63,394 bases of DNA, taken from NCBI GenBank assembly GCA_002720475.1, contig PBIL01000011.1, positions 77,372 through 140,765 on the forward strand. Reading direction: 5' to 3'. Within the stretch, counting starts at the first letter, position 1. Every line of letters begins with the position of its first letter. Positions 1 through 10,121 of the stretch are shown here, piece by piece. The DNA is from Roseovarius sp. (GTDB taxonomy: Bacteria > Pseudomonadota > Alphaproteobacteria > Rhodobacterales > Rhodobacteraceae). A program made the position numbers and the translations under genes. The notes beneath the pieces are model-generated. The model was not told the DNA's origin, made no database searches, and saw nothing but the letters and a program-made list of their open reading frames with translations.

Positions 1-355
1 CCTCCTCCTCCGGGCCGAGCCGGTCGCCGCGCCGCACGATCCGGTCGCCGCCCGCTCCGGCCAGGATGGCCCAGCTGTCCGCGCCCCCGGCCACCAGCCC
101 GACCAGGCGATAGCTCTCGGGCTTGCGTTTCGGGGCGGCGGCCTGCGGCGGGTCGGGCACATGGGCGTCGAAGACCGGCGGCCAGGCTTCCGCGGGCAAG
201 GACGGGAGGGCGCGCGCGGCCTCTTCCAGTTCGGCGGCGATCTCCACCGGGGCGGGCGGCGCGGCGCGCGGGACCAGCAGCGTCTGACCAAGGCTCCAAC
301 CGCCATGGGCCAGCCCCGCAAGGGCAGGCAGCAGGATGAGGCCGCTAGCGCGCAT
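1..355 (-). CDS. GspC-like type II secretion protein, partial at window edge
   Basis: Only the first 118 codons are inside the window; the gene continues past base 1. The start is the ATG at 355. Residues about 5-20 form a single hydrophobic segment, followed by a Pro/Ala-rich linker and then YRLVGLVAGGADSWAILAG and RIVRRGDRLG. These resemble the periplasmic homology region of GspC, the inner-membrane protein that links the type II secretion platform to the outer-membrane secretin. That reading rests on a short motif; another PDZ-linked or pilus-assembly protein with the same layout is possible. No other secretion gene is visible in the window. Confidence 0.5.
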   Translation of the reverse strand, partial: MRASGLILLPALAGLAHGGWSLGQTLLVPRAAPPAPVEIAAELEEAARALPSLPAEAWPPVFDAHVPDPPQAAAPKRKPESYRLVGLVAGGADSWAILAGAGGDRIVRRGDRLGPEEE

Positions 356-484
356 CGCCCTGGTCCGGCGGCGCTGCAGCGGGCCTGCCTCGGTTTGCGA
401 ATGAGGGAGTGCGGGTCATGCGAAACAGCCTGAAGGAACGCGCGGCAGCATAGCGTGAGGCTGTCCTCTCTCGCAAGCGCGGCG

Positions 485-1363
485 TCACGGCAGCGGCGGT
501 ACGCTGAGGGCCAGGGGCCAGTCGCGCGGATCGCCCCCTTCCCCCGCCGGACGCGCCAGCAACACCTGCGCGTGGAAATGCCCGGCGGACTCCAGTCCCT
601 CGGTGACATGCCCCGCCGCGCGGGCGTTCTCGATGGCGCGCGCCTGTTCCTCGGGTCCCTCGAAGCGGCGATGGATGAAGGGAGGGATCGGCAGCACCTC
701 CTGCACCAGGCCGTGACGCGCCAGCACCTCGGCCGCCGCCGCGCGCTCGTTGCCGCGGATGGGCGAGGTCATGACCCAGGGCTTGCGCGCCCCGCAGGCC
801 GCCAGCACCCGGTCGAGCGCGCGCGGCATGAGCTGCGCCACCGAGCCGCATTCCACGATCATGTCCACCCGCCCGAGCGCGGCCGCGAGCTCGTCCGAGG
901 GCGCGCCCGCCTCCAGATCCTCGGCATGGCCCGCGTCGAAAAGCCCGACCGCGCGCCCGTAGGCCACCGCGTTCGGCATGACATCGAGCGCGGTCACATG
1001 CAGCGATGGCGCCCGGCGCGGCAGGGCCGCCAGCCATGCCCGGTCCCGCGCGATCACCTCCTGCGGGGAGGCGTCGTCGAACGCCGGCGCGCGGTAACGC
1101 GCAAAGACCTCCGCCAGCGTGATCTCGTGGCGCATGAGCAGCGTCACGACACCGTAGCTCGACGCGAAATCAAGCAGCCGCGGCTTCGCCAGCCCGCGTG
1201 CCTCGACCAATGCCGCAAGCCCCGCCCGGAAGGCCGCCACCGCGTGATGCTGGTTGCGATAGCCAAGCGCATCCATCATCCGGAAATAGGCGCGGCAATC
1301 GGGGCGGTCATAGGTATCGTCAAAGATCGTGACAAAGCTGTCGCCTTGCGGCTTGTCTGGCAT
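485..1363 (-). CDS. Class I SAM-dependent methyltransferase-like protein
   Basis: 292 aa. I chose the ATG at 1363 (MPDKPQGDSF); upstream in-frame codons look non-coding. Residues about 60-75 (LLDFASSYGVVTLLM) resemble the glycine-rich SAM-binding motif I of Rossmann methyltransferases, and LHVTALDVMPNAVAYG is a plausible motif II acidic-loop region. DMIVECGSVAQLM could be motif IV. The substrate cannot be told. It stands alone, divergent from the EamA permease at 1617 with 253 bp between them. Confidence is good that it is a real gene, moderate for the fold. Confidence 0.7.
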   Translation of the reverse strand: MPDKPQGDSFVTIFDDTYDRPDCRAYFRMMDALGYRNQHHAVAAFRAGLAALVEARGLAKPRLLDFASSYGVVTLLMRHEITLAEVFARYRAPAFDDASPQEVIARDRAWLAALPRRAPSLHVTALDVMPNAVAYGRAVGLFDAGHAEDLEAGAPSDELAAALGRVDMIVECGSVAQLMPRALDRVLAACGARKPWVMTSPIRGNERAAAAEVLARHGLVQEVLPIPPFIHRRFEGPEEQARAIENARAAGHVTEGLESAGHFHAQVLLARPAGEGGDPRDWPLALSVPPLP

Positions 1364-1616
1364 GGGGCGCTCCGTTGTGGCCGTTCGAAACGCGGCCAAG
1401 CTGCGCGCTCCCCGGCGCAAATACAAGCCATGGCGGGACTGTTCGACACAAGCCACACGGCGGCGTGAGCCGACCGGTCGCCGCCGCCACATCCGTGAAA
1501 CATTGTTGCGCGCGGATTTCCCGAACGTGAAGAGCCGTGCGGCAACGTCATTTGAACGAGCGCGCCACCACACCCATACTCGGCCTGTCCTTCCCGTGTC
1601 ACGAGGTTCCGCCGCC

Positions 1617-2675
1617 ATGGCCCATGCCAGCTCCCAGACCAGGCTCGATGCCCTGCCCGATACGTCCCGCCTGATGCTGGGCGCGGCCCTTGCCTGGCTT
1701 GCGGTGGTGATCTTCGCCGCGGGCAATTCCATCGTCTCGCTCCTGGCCGAGATCGGCGCGGAACACCGCGTGATGGGGCGCAACGTCATCACCTATTGCA
1801 ACCTGCTCTTCGTCGGCTCGCTGATGTCGCTGGTGCCCATGAGCTTCATTTTCTGGCGCGACTGGACGCTCGAGAACCTGCGCAAGCTCACGCGCTGGCA
1901 CTGGACGATCCTGACGCTCTCGGCCTTCCTGTCCTCGGCGCTCACGCCGGGGCTCTTCTTCTACGCGCTGGAAAAGACCACTGTGACCAACGTGGTCCTC
2001 GTGGGGCGGATCGAGCCGCCTCTTTTCCTCCTCGCGGCCTGGTTCTTTCTGCGCGAGGAATTCGAGCCCTGGGCCTTCGCCGCGGGTCTTGTGGCGCTTT
2101 GCGGCGCGGTGCTGATGCTCTGGATGAACGGCGGCGGCGGGTTCGCCTTCGGCAAGGGCGAGATCGGTGCCTTTCTCGCGACGCTCTCCTACATCGCCTC
2201 GACCCTGGTCGCGCGCACCGGGCTGCGCGGCATCCCGCTGGGGATCTACGTGATCTACCGCACGGTGGTCGGCACGATCTTCTACTTCTTTCTCGCCCTC
2301 TATCTCTTCGGGCGCGATCACTTTCAGGACGTGTTTCACCCCACGGTATGGGAGTATGTCTGGATCTACGCGGTGATCGTGGTGATCGGCGGACAGTTCG
2401 CCTGGGCGCTCGCGTTGAAACATGCGCGGTCGGGCGACGTGTCGCTGGCCACCTCCTTCTCGCCCGTTGCGGGTATCCTCATCGCCATGGTGCTTCTGGG
2501 CGAGGATCCGGGTCCGGGCCTCCTGCCCGGCGGGGTGGTCATCCTGCTGGGGATCGTGATCGGGCAGTACGGACGGATGCGCTCGCGCCGGATGCGCGAG
2601 GATTGCGCGACGAAACGGCAGGCGGCCGAACGGGCGCTCGAACACGAGGGCGAAGTGAACTTCAAGGGCGCGTGA
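1617..2675 (+). CDS. EamA/DMT-family permease
   Basis: 352 aa. The start is the ATG at 1617 (MAHASSQTRL), where the hydrophobic pattern begins. About ten hydrophobic segments in two five-helix halves fit the drug/metabolite transporter superfamily, for example LAWLAVVIFAAGNSIVSLL near the start and VAGILIAMVLLGEDPGPG near the end. These inner-membrane proteins usually export amino acids, metabolites or drugs; the substrate cannot be predicted here. The 3' end overlaps the convergent glycosyltransferase gene by 14 bp. The C-terminal tail is Arg/Glu-rich and probably cytoplasmic. Confidence 0.85.
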   Translation: MAHASSQTRLDALPDTSRLMLGAALAWLAVVIFAAGNSIVSLLAEIGAEHRVMGRNVITYCNLLFVGSLMSLVPMSFIFWRDWTLENLRKLTRWHWTILTLSAFLSSALTPGLFFYALEKTTVTNVVLVGRIEPPLFLLAAWFFLREEFEPWAFAAGLVALCGAVLMLWMNGGGGFAFGKGEIGAFLATLSYIASTLVARTGLRGIPLGIYVIYRTVVGTIFYFFLALYLFGRDHFQDVFHPTVWEYVWIYAVIVVIGGQFAWALALKHARSGDVSLATSFSPVAGILIAMVLLGEDPGPGLLPGGVVILLGIVIGQYGRMRSRRMREDCATKRQAAERALEHEGEVNFKGA

Positions 2676-3771
2676 CGGGCTCGCGGGGCGTTTCCACCAC
2701 CCGGAACATTTCCTGCGGGGCGATTTCCGCGGGCAGCCCCAGGCTCTGCAGCGCCGCGCGCTTGAGAGCCGCGCCCGCGCCGGTCCCCACCAGGACATCC
2801 GTCGCCTTCCCTGTTCCGTCGGCCATCTCCCAGACCTCCACCGGCACGGAACTCGCCGGGCGCACGGGTGGCAGGCCGGGTGCAGCGATCACCCGCAGCC
2901 GCGAGGCATTGGCATGCGGCACATGCGACGCCGCCGCCGAAAGCGATGCCCACCGATAGGTGGGCAGGTCCGCGAAAACCGTATCGAGACCCTCTCCCCC
3001 CTCGCCAAGATAGACGCTCACGCGCGCCCCGGCGATGAGCTTGCCCGCCATCAGCGCCCCGGCATGGCACACCGCCTCGGCCTCGGTTCGGGCGATGACC
3101 ATGACGTCTTCCAGCAGGCCGAGCGGCTGGCGCGAGAGGAAAAAGCCGAGGATCTCCTCGGCCATCCCGTTGTAATGGGCGATGTCGCGCGCATCGTGTC
3201 GGATCCGCCCGATATCCACCTCGGCCACCCTGGCCCCCGCGGCATGCACACGCAGCATCACGTCGATGTCCACCGCGTAATCGCCGGTCAGATGCGCATG
3301 GGCGATGCGCGCGCGATCGAACAGGTAGATGCCGGTATTGGGGGCCTCCAGCCCGCCCAGCCCCGGAAACATGAGCCGCAGCGCGGGCCGCACCAGAAGC
3401 CGGGTCATCGGCATGTTGTCCTTCGGATCGCTCCACACCCCCTTCACAAGCCCCACACCCGGCGCACGCGCCGCGCCCATGCGGGCGAAAAGCGCCGTGT
3501 GGAACCTGTCCAGATCGGCATCGATCTTCATCACCCAGTCGTGTCGCGCCGCCGCCACGCCGCGCCGCACCGCATGCCCCATGCCGCGGCGCGCCTCATC
3601 CACCACCACGGCCCCGGCCGCGCGCGCGCGCGCGGCGGTGTCGTCCTCCGAGGCGTTGTCGATCACCACCACCTCGGCCACGTCCTGCATGGCCCGCATG
3701 GTGGCAACCACGGTGCCGATGGTCGCCGCCTCGTTGCGGGCAGGGACGATGACGCTGATCGGATCGGGCAT
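2662..3771 (-). CDS. Family 2 glycosyltransferase, GpgS-like, with extra C-terminal domain
   Basis: 369 aa. It starts with the GT-A nucleotide-sugar fold (ISVIVPARNEAATIG, then VVVIDNASEDDT) and has the metal-binding DxD at MKIDADLDRF, about residue 85. VGLVKGVWSDP and LTGDYAVDIDVML recall glucosyl-3-phosphoglycerate synthases, so transfer of a hexose to a small phosphorylated acceptor is a reasonable guess. From about residue 215 an additional domain begins (DVMVIARTEAEAVCHAG), vaguely like a LmbE/PIG-L deacetylase whose HPDDE metal motif is lost. It lies 60 bp downstream of glpK on the same strand and may be read through from the glp operon. Confidence 0.75.
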   Translation of the reverse strand: MPDPISVIVPARNEAATIGTVVATMRAMQDVAEVVVIDNASEDDTAARARAAGAVVVDEARRGMGHAVRRGVAAARHDWVMKIDADLDRFHTALFARMGAARAPGVGLVKGVWSDPKDNMPMTRLLVRPALRLMFPGLGGLEAPNTGIYLFDRARIAHAHLTGDYAVDIDVMLRVHAAGARVAEVDIGRIRHDARDIAHYNGMAEEILGFFLSRQPLGLLEDVMVIARTEAEAVCHAGALMAGKLIAGARVSVYLGEGGEGLDTVFADLPTYRWASLSAAASHVPHANASRLRVIAAPGLPPVRPASSVPVEVWEMADGTGKATDVLVGTGAGAALKRAALQSLGLPAEIAPQEMFRVVETPREPVTRP

Positions 3772-3831
3772 GGCGGCTCCTTCTGTTCGGACGGAGCCTA
3801 GAGCGAAGCCGCGCAGGCCACAACGGCCCGG

Positions 3832-5319
<1,488 letters not shown>

Positions 5320-5344
5320 GGCTCGGGTCTCCGTTGAGGTGCAC

Positions 5345-5416
5345 GTCATCCTCGGGCTTGACCCGAGGCGTCAATGGCCCGTCATCCTCGGGCTTGACCC
5401 GAGGCGTCAATGGCCC
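5345..5416 (+). repeat. Two exact 36-bp tandem repeats
   Basis: Two identical 36-bp units (5345-5380 and 5381-5416). Each holds a GTCATC box, the palindrome CTCGGG/CCCGAG around a TTGA centre, and the linker CGTCAATGGCCC. A third copy of the first 24 bp follows at 5417. They lie in the glpK-glpV gap and belong to the palindromic repeat family scattered through this operon. Confidence 0.9.
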
Positions 5417-5482
5417 GTCATCCTCGGGCTTGACCCGAGGATCTCAGATCCAAGAGATCATCCGGTCAAGCCGGATGATGAC
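5417..5482 (+). repeat. 66-bp palindromic doublet, copy 1
   Basis: The unit begins with GTCATC and ends with GATGAC. It is made of two facing hairpins, CTCGGG...CCCGAG and ATCCGG...CCGGAT, separated by a spacer. The same 66-bp length recurs at 7623, 8129 and 10039. This resembles the paired-REP (BIME) arrangement of enterobacteria, but in sequence it is an alphaproteobacterial family. Confidence 0.85.
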
Positions 5483-5500
5483 AGACAAGGGATACCCCAG

Positions 5501-5518
5501 GCCAAGCCCGAGGATGAC
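5501..5518 (-). repeat. Half copy of the palindromic repeat
   Basis: GCCAAGCCCGAGGATGAC matches the 3' half of the 66-bp doublet. It lies between the doublet at 5417 and the end of glpV. Confidence 0.7.
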
Positions 5519-5560
5519 GCCCGCACCGGGGCGCGCCTGAACGCGCCCCGGCACCTGTCG

Positions 5561-7279
<1,719 letters not shown>

Positions 7280-7322
7280 GTTGTCCTCCCTTATGAACTC
7301 TCAGTCAGGTTGCAATGGCCCC

Positions 7323-7595
7323 TCACACCCAGCGAAACACCGCCGCGGCATAGAGAAGGCAGACGATCAGCGCATAGGGTTGATATGCGCCGACAAGCCC
7401 GAGCCAGGCCAGGTTGATGAAGGCCGAGCCCAGAAGCGTGATGAAGAGCCGGTCGCCCCGCGTCGTCTCGATCCGCAGGATACCCCGGCGCGGGGTTTCG
7501 GGAAATTTGATCGCCAGCACCGAGAAGGTGATGAGTAGGCTGGCGATGACCAAGAAGAAGATCGCCGTCGGCCAGGTCCATGCCATCCATGCCAT
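7323..7595 (-). CDS. glpU: Small membrane subunit of glycerol ABC importer (DUF2160)
   Basis: 90 aa. The start is the ATG at 7595 (MAWMAWTWPTAIFFL), preceded by GGGAGG at good spacing. Three hydrophobic stretches (about residues 5-25, 45-65 and 68-88) make it an integral inner-membrane protein. It matches the DUF2160 family found only between glpQ and glpV in glycerol ABC operons; its exact role in transport is not established. Here it is pushed more than 600 bp away from glpQ by the inserted GIY-YIG cassette. An alternative start three codons downstream is possible. Confidence 0.88.
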   Translation of the reverse strand: MAWMAWTWPTAIFFLVIASLLITFSVLAIKFPETPRRGILRIETTRGDRLFITLLGSAFINLAWLGLVGAYQPYALIVCLLYAAAVFRWV

Positions 7596-7622
7596 CAGGC
7601 TCGCCTCCCTCTCATGCAAGCT

Positions 7623-7688
7623 GTCATCGTCCGGCTTGACCGGACGATCTCCGTGGCCAGAGATCCTCGGGTCAAGCCCGAGGATGAC
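7623..7688 (+). repeat. 66-bp palindromic doublet, copy 2
   Basis: The first half is the GTCATC-GTCCGG/CCGGAC hairpin. The second half (7655-7688) is the exact reverse complement of the 34-mer at 7706-7739. Confidence 0.88.
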
Positions 7689-7739
7689 TTATTTCTTCGT
7701 TGCGTGTCATCCTCGGGCTTGACCCGAGGATCTCTGGCC
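7655..7739. repeat. Perfect 34-bp inverted repeat with 17-bp loop
   Basis: The arms 7655-7688 and 7706-7739 are fully complementary over 34 bp and the loop is 7689-7705. This could form a very strong hairpin in the glpQ-glpU region of the transcript and could slow polymerase or stabilise upstream mRNA. Confidence 0.9.
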
Positions 7740-7758
7740 GTCGGGCGCTTCGTGTTCT

Positions 7759-8055
7759 CTATGCCCCGGAGACGTCTTCCCACAGATCGCGCCAGCCCGG
7801 ATTGCTTTCTTCGACCAGCGCGATTTTCCAGCTGCGATTCCATCGCTTCAATGCCTTTTCGCGCCGGATCGCCTCGCCGAAGTCGAAATGCATCTCGAAC
7901 CAGACAAGCCGACCCAGGTTGTAGCGGTCTGTGAAGCCCGGAACGGCATGAGTGCGATGCTGCCACAAACGATGCCCGAGGCTGCCCGTCATGCCGACGT
8001 AAAGCGTCCCGCGCGGCTTGTTGGTGACGATATAGACGGCGGGTTGTCGCGTCAT
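7759..8055 (-). CDS. GIY-YIG single-domain endonuclease-like protein
   Basis: 98 aa. The start is the ATG at 8055 (MTRQPAVYIVTNKP); in-frame codons further upstream merely translate the flanking repeat. The core has VYIV and LYVGMTG in place of GIY and YIG, then RLWQHR (catalytic Arg region), REKALKRW (metal-binding Glu) and NPGW near the C-terminus. This is the YhbQ/UPF0213-like family of small nucleases. It is unrelated to glycerol metabolism yet lies inside the glp operon, bracketed by inverted repeats. A role in processing those repeats, as RAYT transposases do for REPs, is a hypothesis. Confidence 0.9.
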   Translation of the reverse strand: MTRQPAVYIVTNKPRGTLYVGMTGSLGHRLWQHRTHAVPGFTDRYNLGRLVWFEMHFDFGEAIRREKALKRWNRSWKIALVEESNPGWRDLWEDVSGA

Positions 8056-8076
8056 GACATGGGTCGCATTGCTCTT

Positions 8077-8110
8077 GGCCGGAGATCCTCGGGTCAGGCC
8101 CGAGGATGAC
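8077..8110 (-). repeat. 34-bp palindromic repeat, right inner copy
   Basis: The reverse complement matches the left inner copy (7706-7739) at 32 of 34 positions. Together they form inverted repeats around the GIY-YIG gene. Confidence 0.88.
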
Positions 8111-8128
8111 GCAGGCAAAAGGGCCACC

Positions 8129-8194
8129 GTCATCGTCCGGCTCGACCGGACGATCTCTGCGGCAAGATGTCCTCGGGTCAGGCCCGAGGATGAC
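8129..8194 (+). repeat. 66-bp palindromic doublet, copy 3
   Basis: Same layout as copy 2, beginning GTCATCGTCCGG and ending CCCGAGGATGAC, with several substitutions in the spacer. It ends 26 bp before the glpQ stop codon. Confidence 0.85.
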
Positions 8195-8220
8195 ATGGAA
8201 ATGGTTAACAACCCGTTCCA

Positions 8221-9033
8221 TCACACCCTCCCCAACGCGAAACCCTTGGCGATGTAATTCCGCACGAACCAGATCACCAAGGCCCCCGGCACGATGGTCA
8301 GCACCCCCGCCGCCGCGAGCACCCCCCAGTCGATGCCCGCCGCGCCCTGCGTGCGGGTCATGATCGCGGCGATGGGCTTGGCGTCCACCGTGGTCAGCGT
8401 GCGCGACAAGAGCAACTCCACCCAGGAGAACATGAAGCAGAAGAACGCCGCTACGCCGATACCGCTCGCGATCAGCGGCATGAAGATCTTGACGAAAAAC
8501 CGCGGAAAGGAATAGCCGTCGATATAGGCGGTCTCGTCGATCTCCTTCGGCACGCCCCTCATGAATCCCTCCAGGATCCACACCGCCAGCGGCACGTTGA
8601 AGAGCGTGTGCGCGAGCGCCACGGCGATATGCGTGTCGAAAAGCCCCACCGAGGAATAGAGCTGAAAGAACGGCAGCGCGAAGACGGCGGGCGGCGCCAT
8701 GCGGTTCGTGAGCAGCCAGAAGAACAGGTGCTTGTCGCCCATGAAGTTGTAGCGGCTGAACGCATAGGCCGCAGGCAGCGCCACCGTCACCGAGAGCACG
8801 GTGTTCATCGTCACGTAGAGGATCGAGTTGACATAGCCCATGTACCAGGCCGGATCGGTCAGGATGGTGCGGTAGTTCCCGAATGTCAGATCGGCGGGCC
8901 AGAGCGTGAAGGCGTTGAGGATCTCGGTATTGGTCTTGAGGCTCATGTTCAGCAGCCAGTAGATCGGCAGCATGAGGAACAGGAGATAGAGGACCATCAC
9001 GATATTGAGGCGCGGCAGACGGGGCCCGGTCAT
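8221..9033 (-). CDS. glpQ: Glycerol ABC importer, permease subunit
   Basis: 270 aa with six predicted membrane helices (MalG-type). The coupling-helix EAA loop is visible as EIDETAYIDGYSFPRFF about 80-90 residues from the C-terminus, where it docks on the ATPases. It pairs with GlpP to form the membrane channel for glycerol. The gene follows glpP after a 76-bp gap that contains a half repeat, and precedes the GIY-YIG cassette. Family and operon order identify it; sequence alone would only say carbohydrate-type ABC permease. Confidence 0.92.
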   Translation of the reverse strand: MTGPRLPRLNIVMVLYLLFLMLPIYWLLNMSLKTNTEILNAFTLWPADLTFGNYRTILTDPAWYMGYVNSILYVTMNTVLSVTVALPAAYAFSRYNFMGDKHLFFWLLTNRMAPPAVFALPFFQLYSSVGLFDTHIAVALAHTLFNVPLAVWILEGFMRGVPKEIDETAYIDGYSFPRFFVKIFMPLIASGIGVAAFFCFMFSWVELLLSRTLTTVDAKPIAAIMTRTQGAAGIDWGVLAAAGVLTIVPGALVIWFVRNYIAKGFALGRV

Positions 9034-9068
9034 CGCCCTGCCTCCCGTGCCCGGGGGCCCCTTGCCCC

Positions 9069-9086
9069 GTCAAGCCCGAGGATGAC
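9069..9086 (-). repeat. Half copy of the palindromic repeat
   Basis: GTCAAGCCCGAGGATGAC, the 3' half of the doublet, sits in the gap between glpP and glpQ. Confidence 0.7.
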
Positions 9087-9109
9087 GCAGGAAAGACGCA
9101 AACCTCTCA

Positions 9110-9982
9110 TCACCTGCCCCCCTGGCTGTCAAGATTGGTCATCACCGTGTAGAACACCCAGCTCACCAGCAGGATCACCAGGAAATACATGATCGAGAAG
9201 GCCGCCGCCGGGCCGAGATCGAACTGCCCCAGGGCCATCTTCACGAGGTCGATGGAGAGGAAGGTGGTGGCATTGCCCGGCCCCCCGCCCGTGACCACGA
9301 AAGGCTCGGTATAGATCATGAAGCTGTCCATGAAGCGCAGGAGAATGGCGATCATCAGCACCCCCGTCATCTTGGGCAGCTCGATATAGCGAAAGACGGC
9401 CCAGCGGCTCGCCTGGCCGATGCGGGCGGCCTGGTAATAGGCGTCGGGGATGGACTTGAGCCCGGCATAGGCCAGAAGTGCCACCAGCGAGGTCCAGTGC
9501 CAGACATCCATCACGATGAGCGTGACCCAGGCATCGAGCGGATCCTGCGTGTAGTTGTAATCGACCCCGAGCGCGGCCAGCGTGTGGCCCAGAAGGCCGA
9601 TATCGACGCGCCCGAAGATCTGCCAGATCGTGCCCACCACGTTCCACGGAATGAGCAGCGGCAGCGACATCAGCACCAGACAGACCGAGACCCACACGCC
9701 CCGCTTCGGCATGTGGAGCGCGATCAGCACGCCAAGCGGCACCTCGATGGCCAGGATGATGGCCGAAAAGATCACCTGCCGGCGCAGCGCGTCCCACATC
9801 CGGTCATCGGCCAGCATCATCTCGAACCATTCGAGCCCGACCCAGAAGAACTGGTTGTTGCCGAACGTGTCCTGCACCGAGTAGTTGACCACGGTCATCA
9901 GCGGAATGACCGCCGAGAAGGCCACCAGCGCCAGCACCGGCAGCACCAGAAACCAGGCCCTCTGGTTGGTGGTCTTCTCCAT
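9110..9982 (-). CDS. glpP: Glycerol ABC importer, permease subunit
   Basis: 290 aa with six predicted membrane helices (MalF/UgpA-type), starting MEKTTNQRAWFLVLPVLALV. The EAA loop is seen as IPDAYYQAARIGQASRWAVF near residue 195. It forms the transmembrane channel with GlpQ in the inner membrane. It lies downstream of glpT after a 139-bp gap carrying a 66-bp palindromic doublet. The partner genes on both sides make the glycerol assignment firm. Confidence 0.92.
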   Translation of the reverse strand: MEKTTNQRAWFLVLPVLALVAFSAVIPLMTVVNYSVQDTFGNNQFFWVGLEWFEMMLADDRMWDALRRQVIFSAIILAIEVPLGVLIALHMPKRGVWVSVCLVLMSLPLLIPWNVVGTIWQIFGRVDIGLLGHTLAALGVDYNYTQDPLDAWVTLIVMDVWHWTSLVALLAYAGLKSIPDAYYQAARIGQASRWAVFRYIELPKMTGVLMIAILLRFMDSFMIYTEPFVVTGGGPGNATTFLSIDLVKMALGQFDLGPAAAFSIMYFLVILLVSWVFYTVMTNLDSQGGR

Positions 9983-10038
9983 CAGGCGGCCTCCTCGTTG
10001 CGGTTCTGGTTCATGGCGGCGTGAGACCCGAACGCTCC

Positions 10039-10104
10039 GTCATCCTCGGGCTTGACCCAGGGATCCCCCCGCGATGAGATCCTCGGGTCAAGCCCGAGGA
10101 TGAC
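10039..10104 (+). repeat. 66-bp palindromic doublet, copy 4
   Basis: It begins GTCATCCTCGGG and ends CCCGAGGATGAC, and lies in the glpT-glpP gap. The left hairpin is slightly decayed (CCCAGGG in place of CCCGAGG). Confidence 0.85.
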
Positions 10105-10121
10105 GTCCGAGACCTGACCCA

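Larger units (their letters stand above)
7623..8194. mobile_element. Repeat-bracketed GIY-YIG cassette between glpQ and glpU
   Basis: A symmetrical 572-bp block: a 66-bp doublet (7623-7688), a 17-bp gap, a 34-bp repeat (7706-7739), the GIY-YIG gene (7759-8055), a 34-bp repeat in inverted orientation (8077-8110), an 18-bp gap, and a second 66-bp doublet (8129-8194). The inner 34-mers match at 32 of 34 positions as inverted repeats. glpQ and glpU are adjacent in related operons, so this looks like an insertion. No target-site duplication is obvious. That it moves, or moved, is inference. Confidence 0.6.

Noticed and set aside
1364..1616. Extension of the first EamA gene to an upstream start at 1329
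   Set aside because: The added residues are Arg/Thr-rich without hydrophobic pattern and overlap the divergent methyltransferase start.
5345..5440. CRISPR array
   Set aside because: The 36-bp units abut directly with no variable spacers, and no cas gene is present.
7759..8211. Longer 150-aa version of the GIY-YIG protein
   Set aside because: The extra 52 N-terminal residues translate the flanking palindromic repeat; the domain begins at the ATG at 8055.
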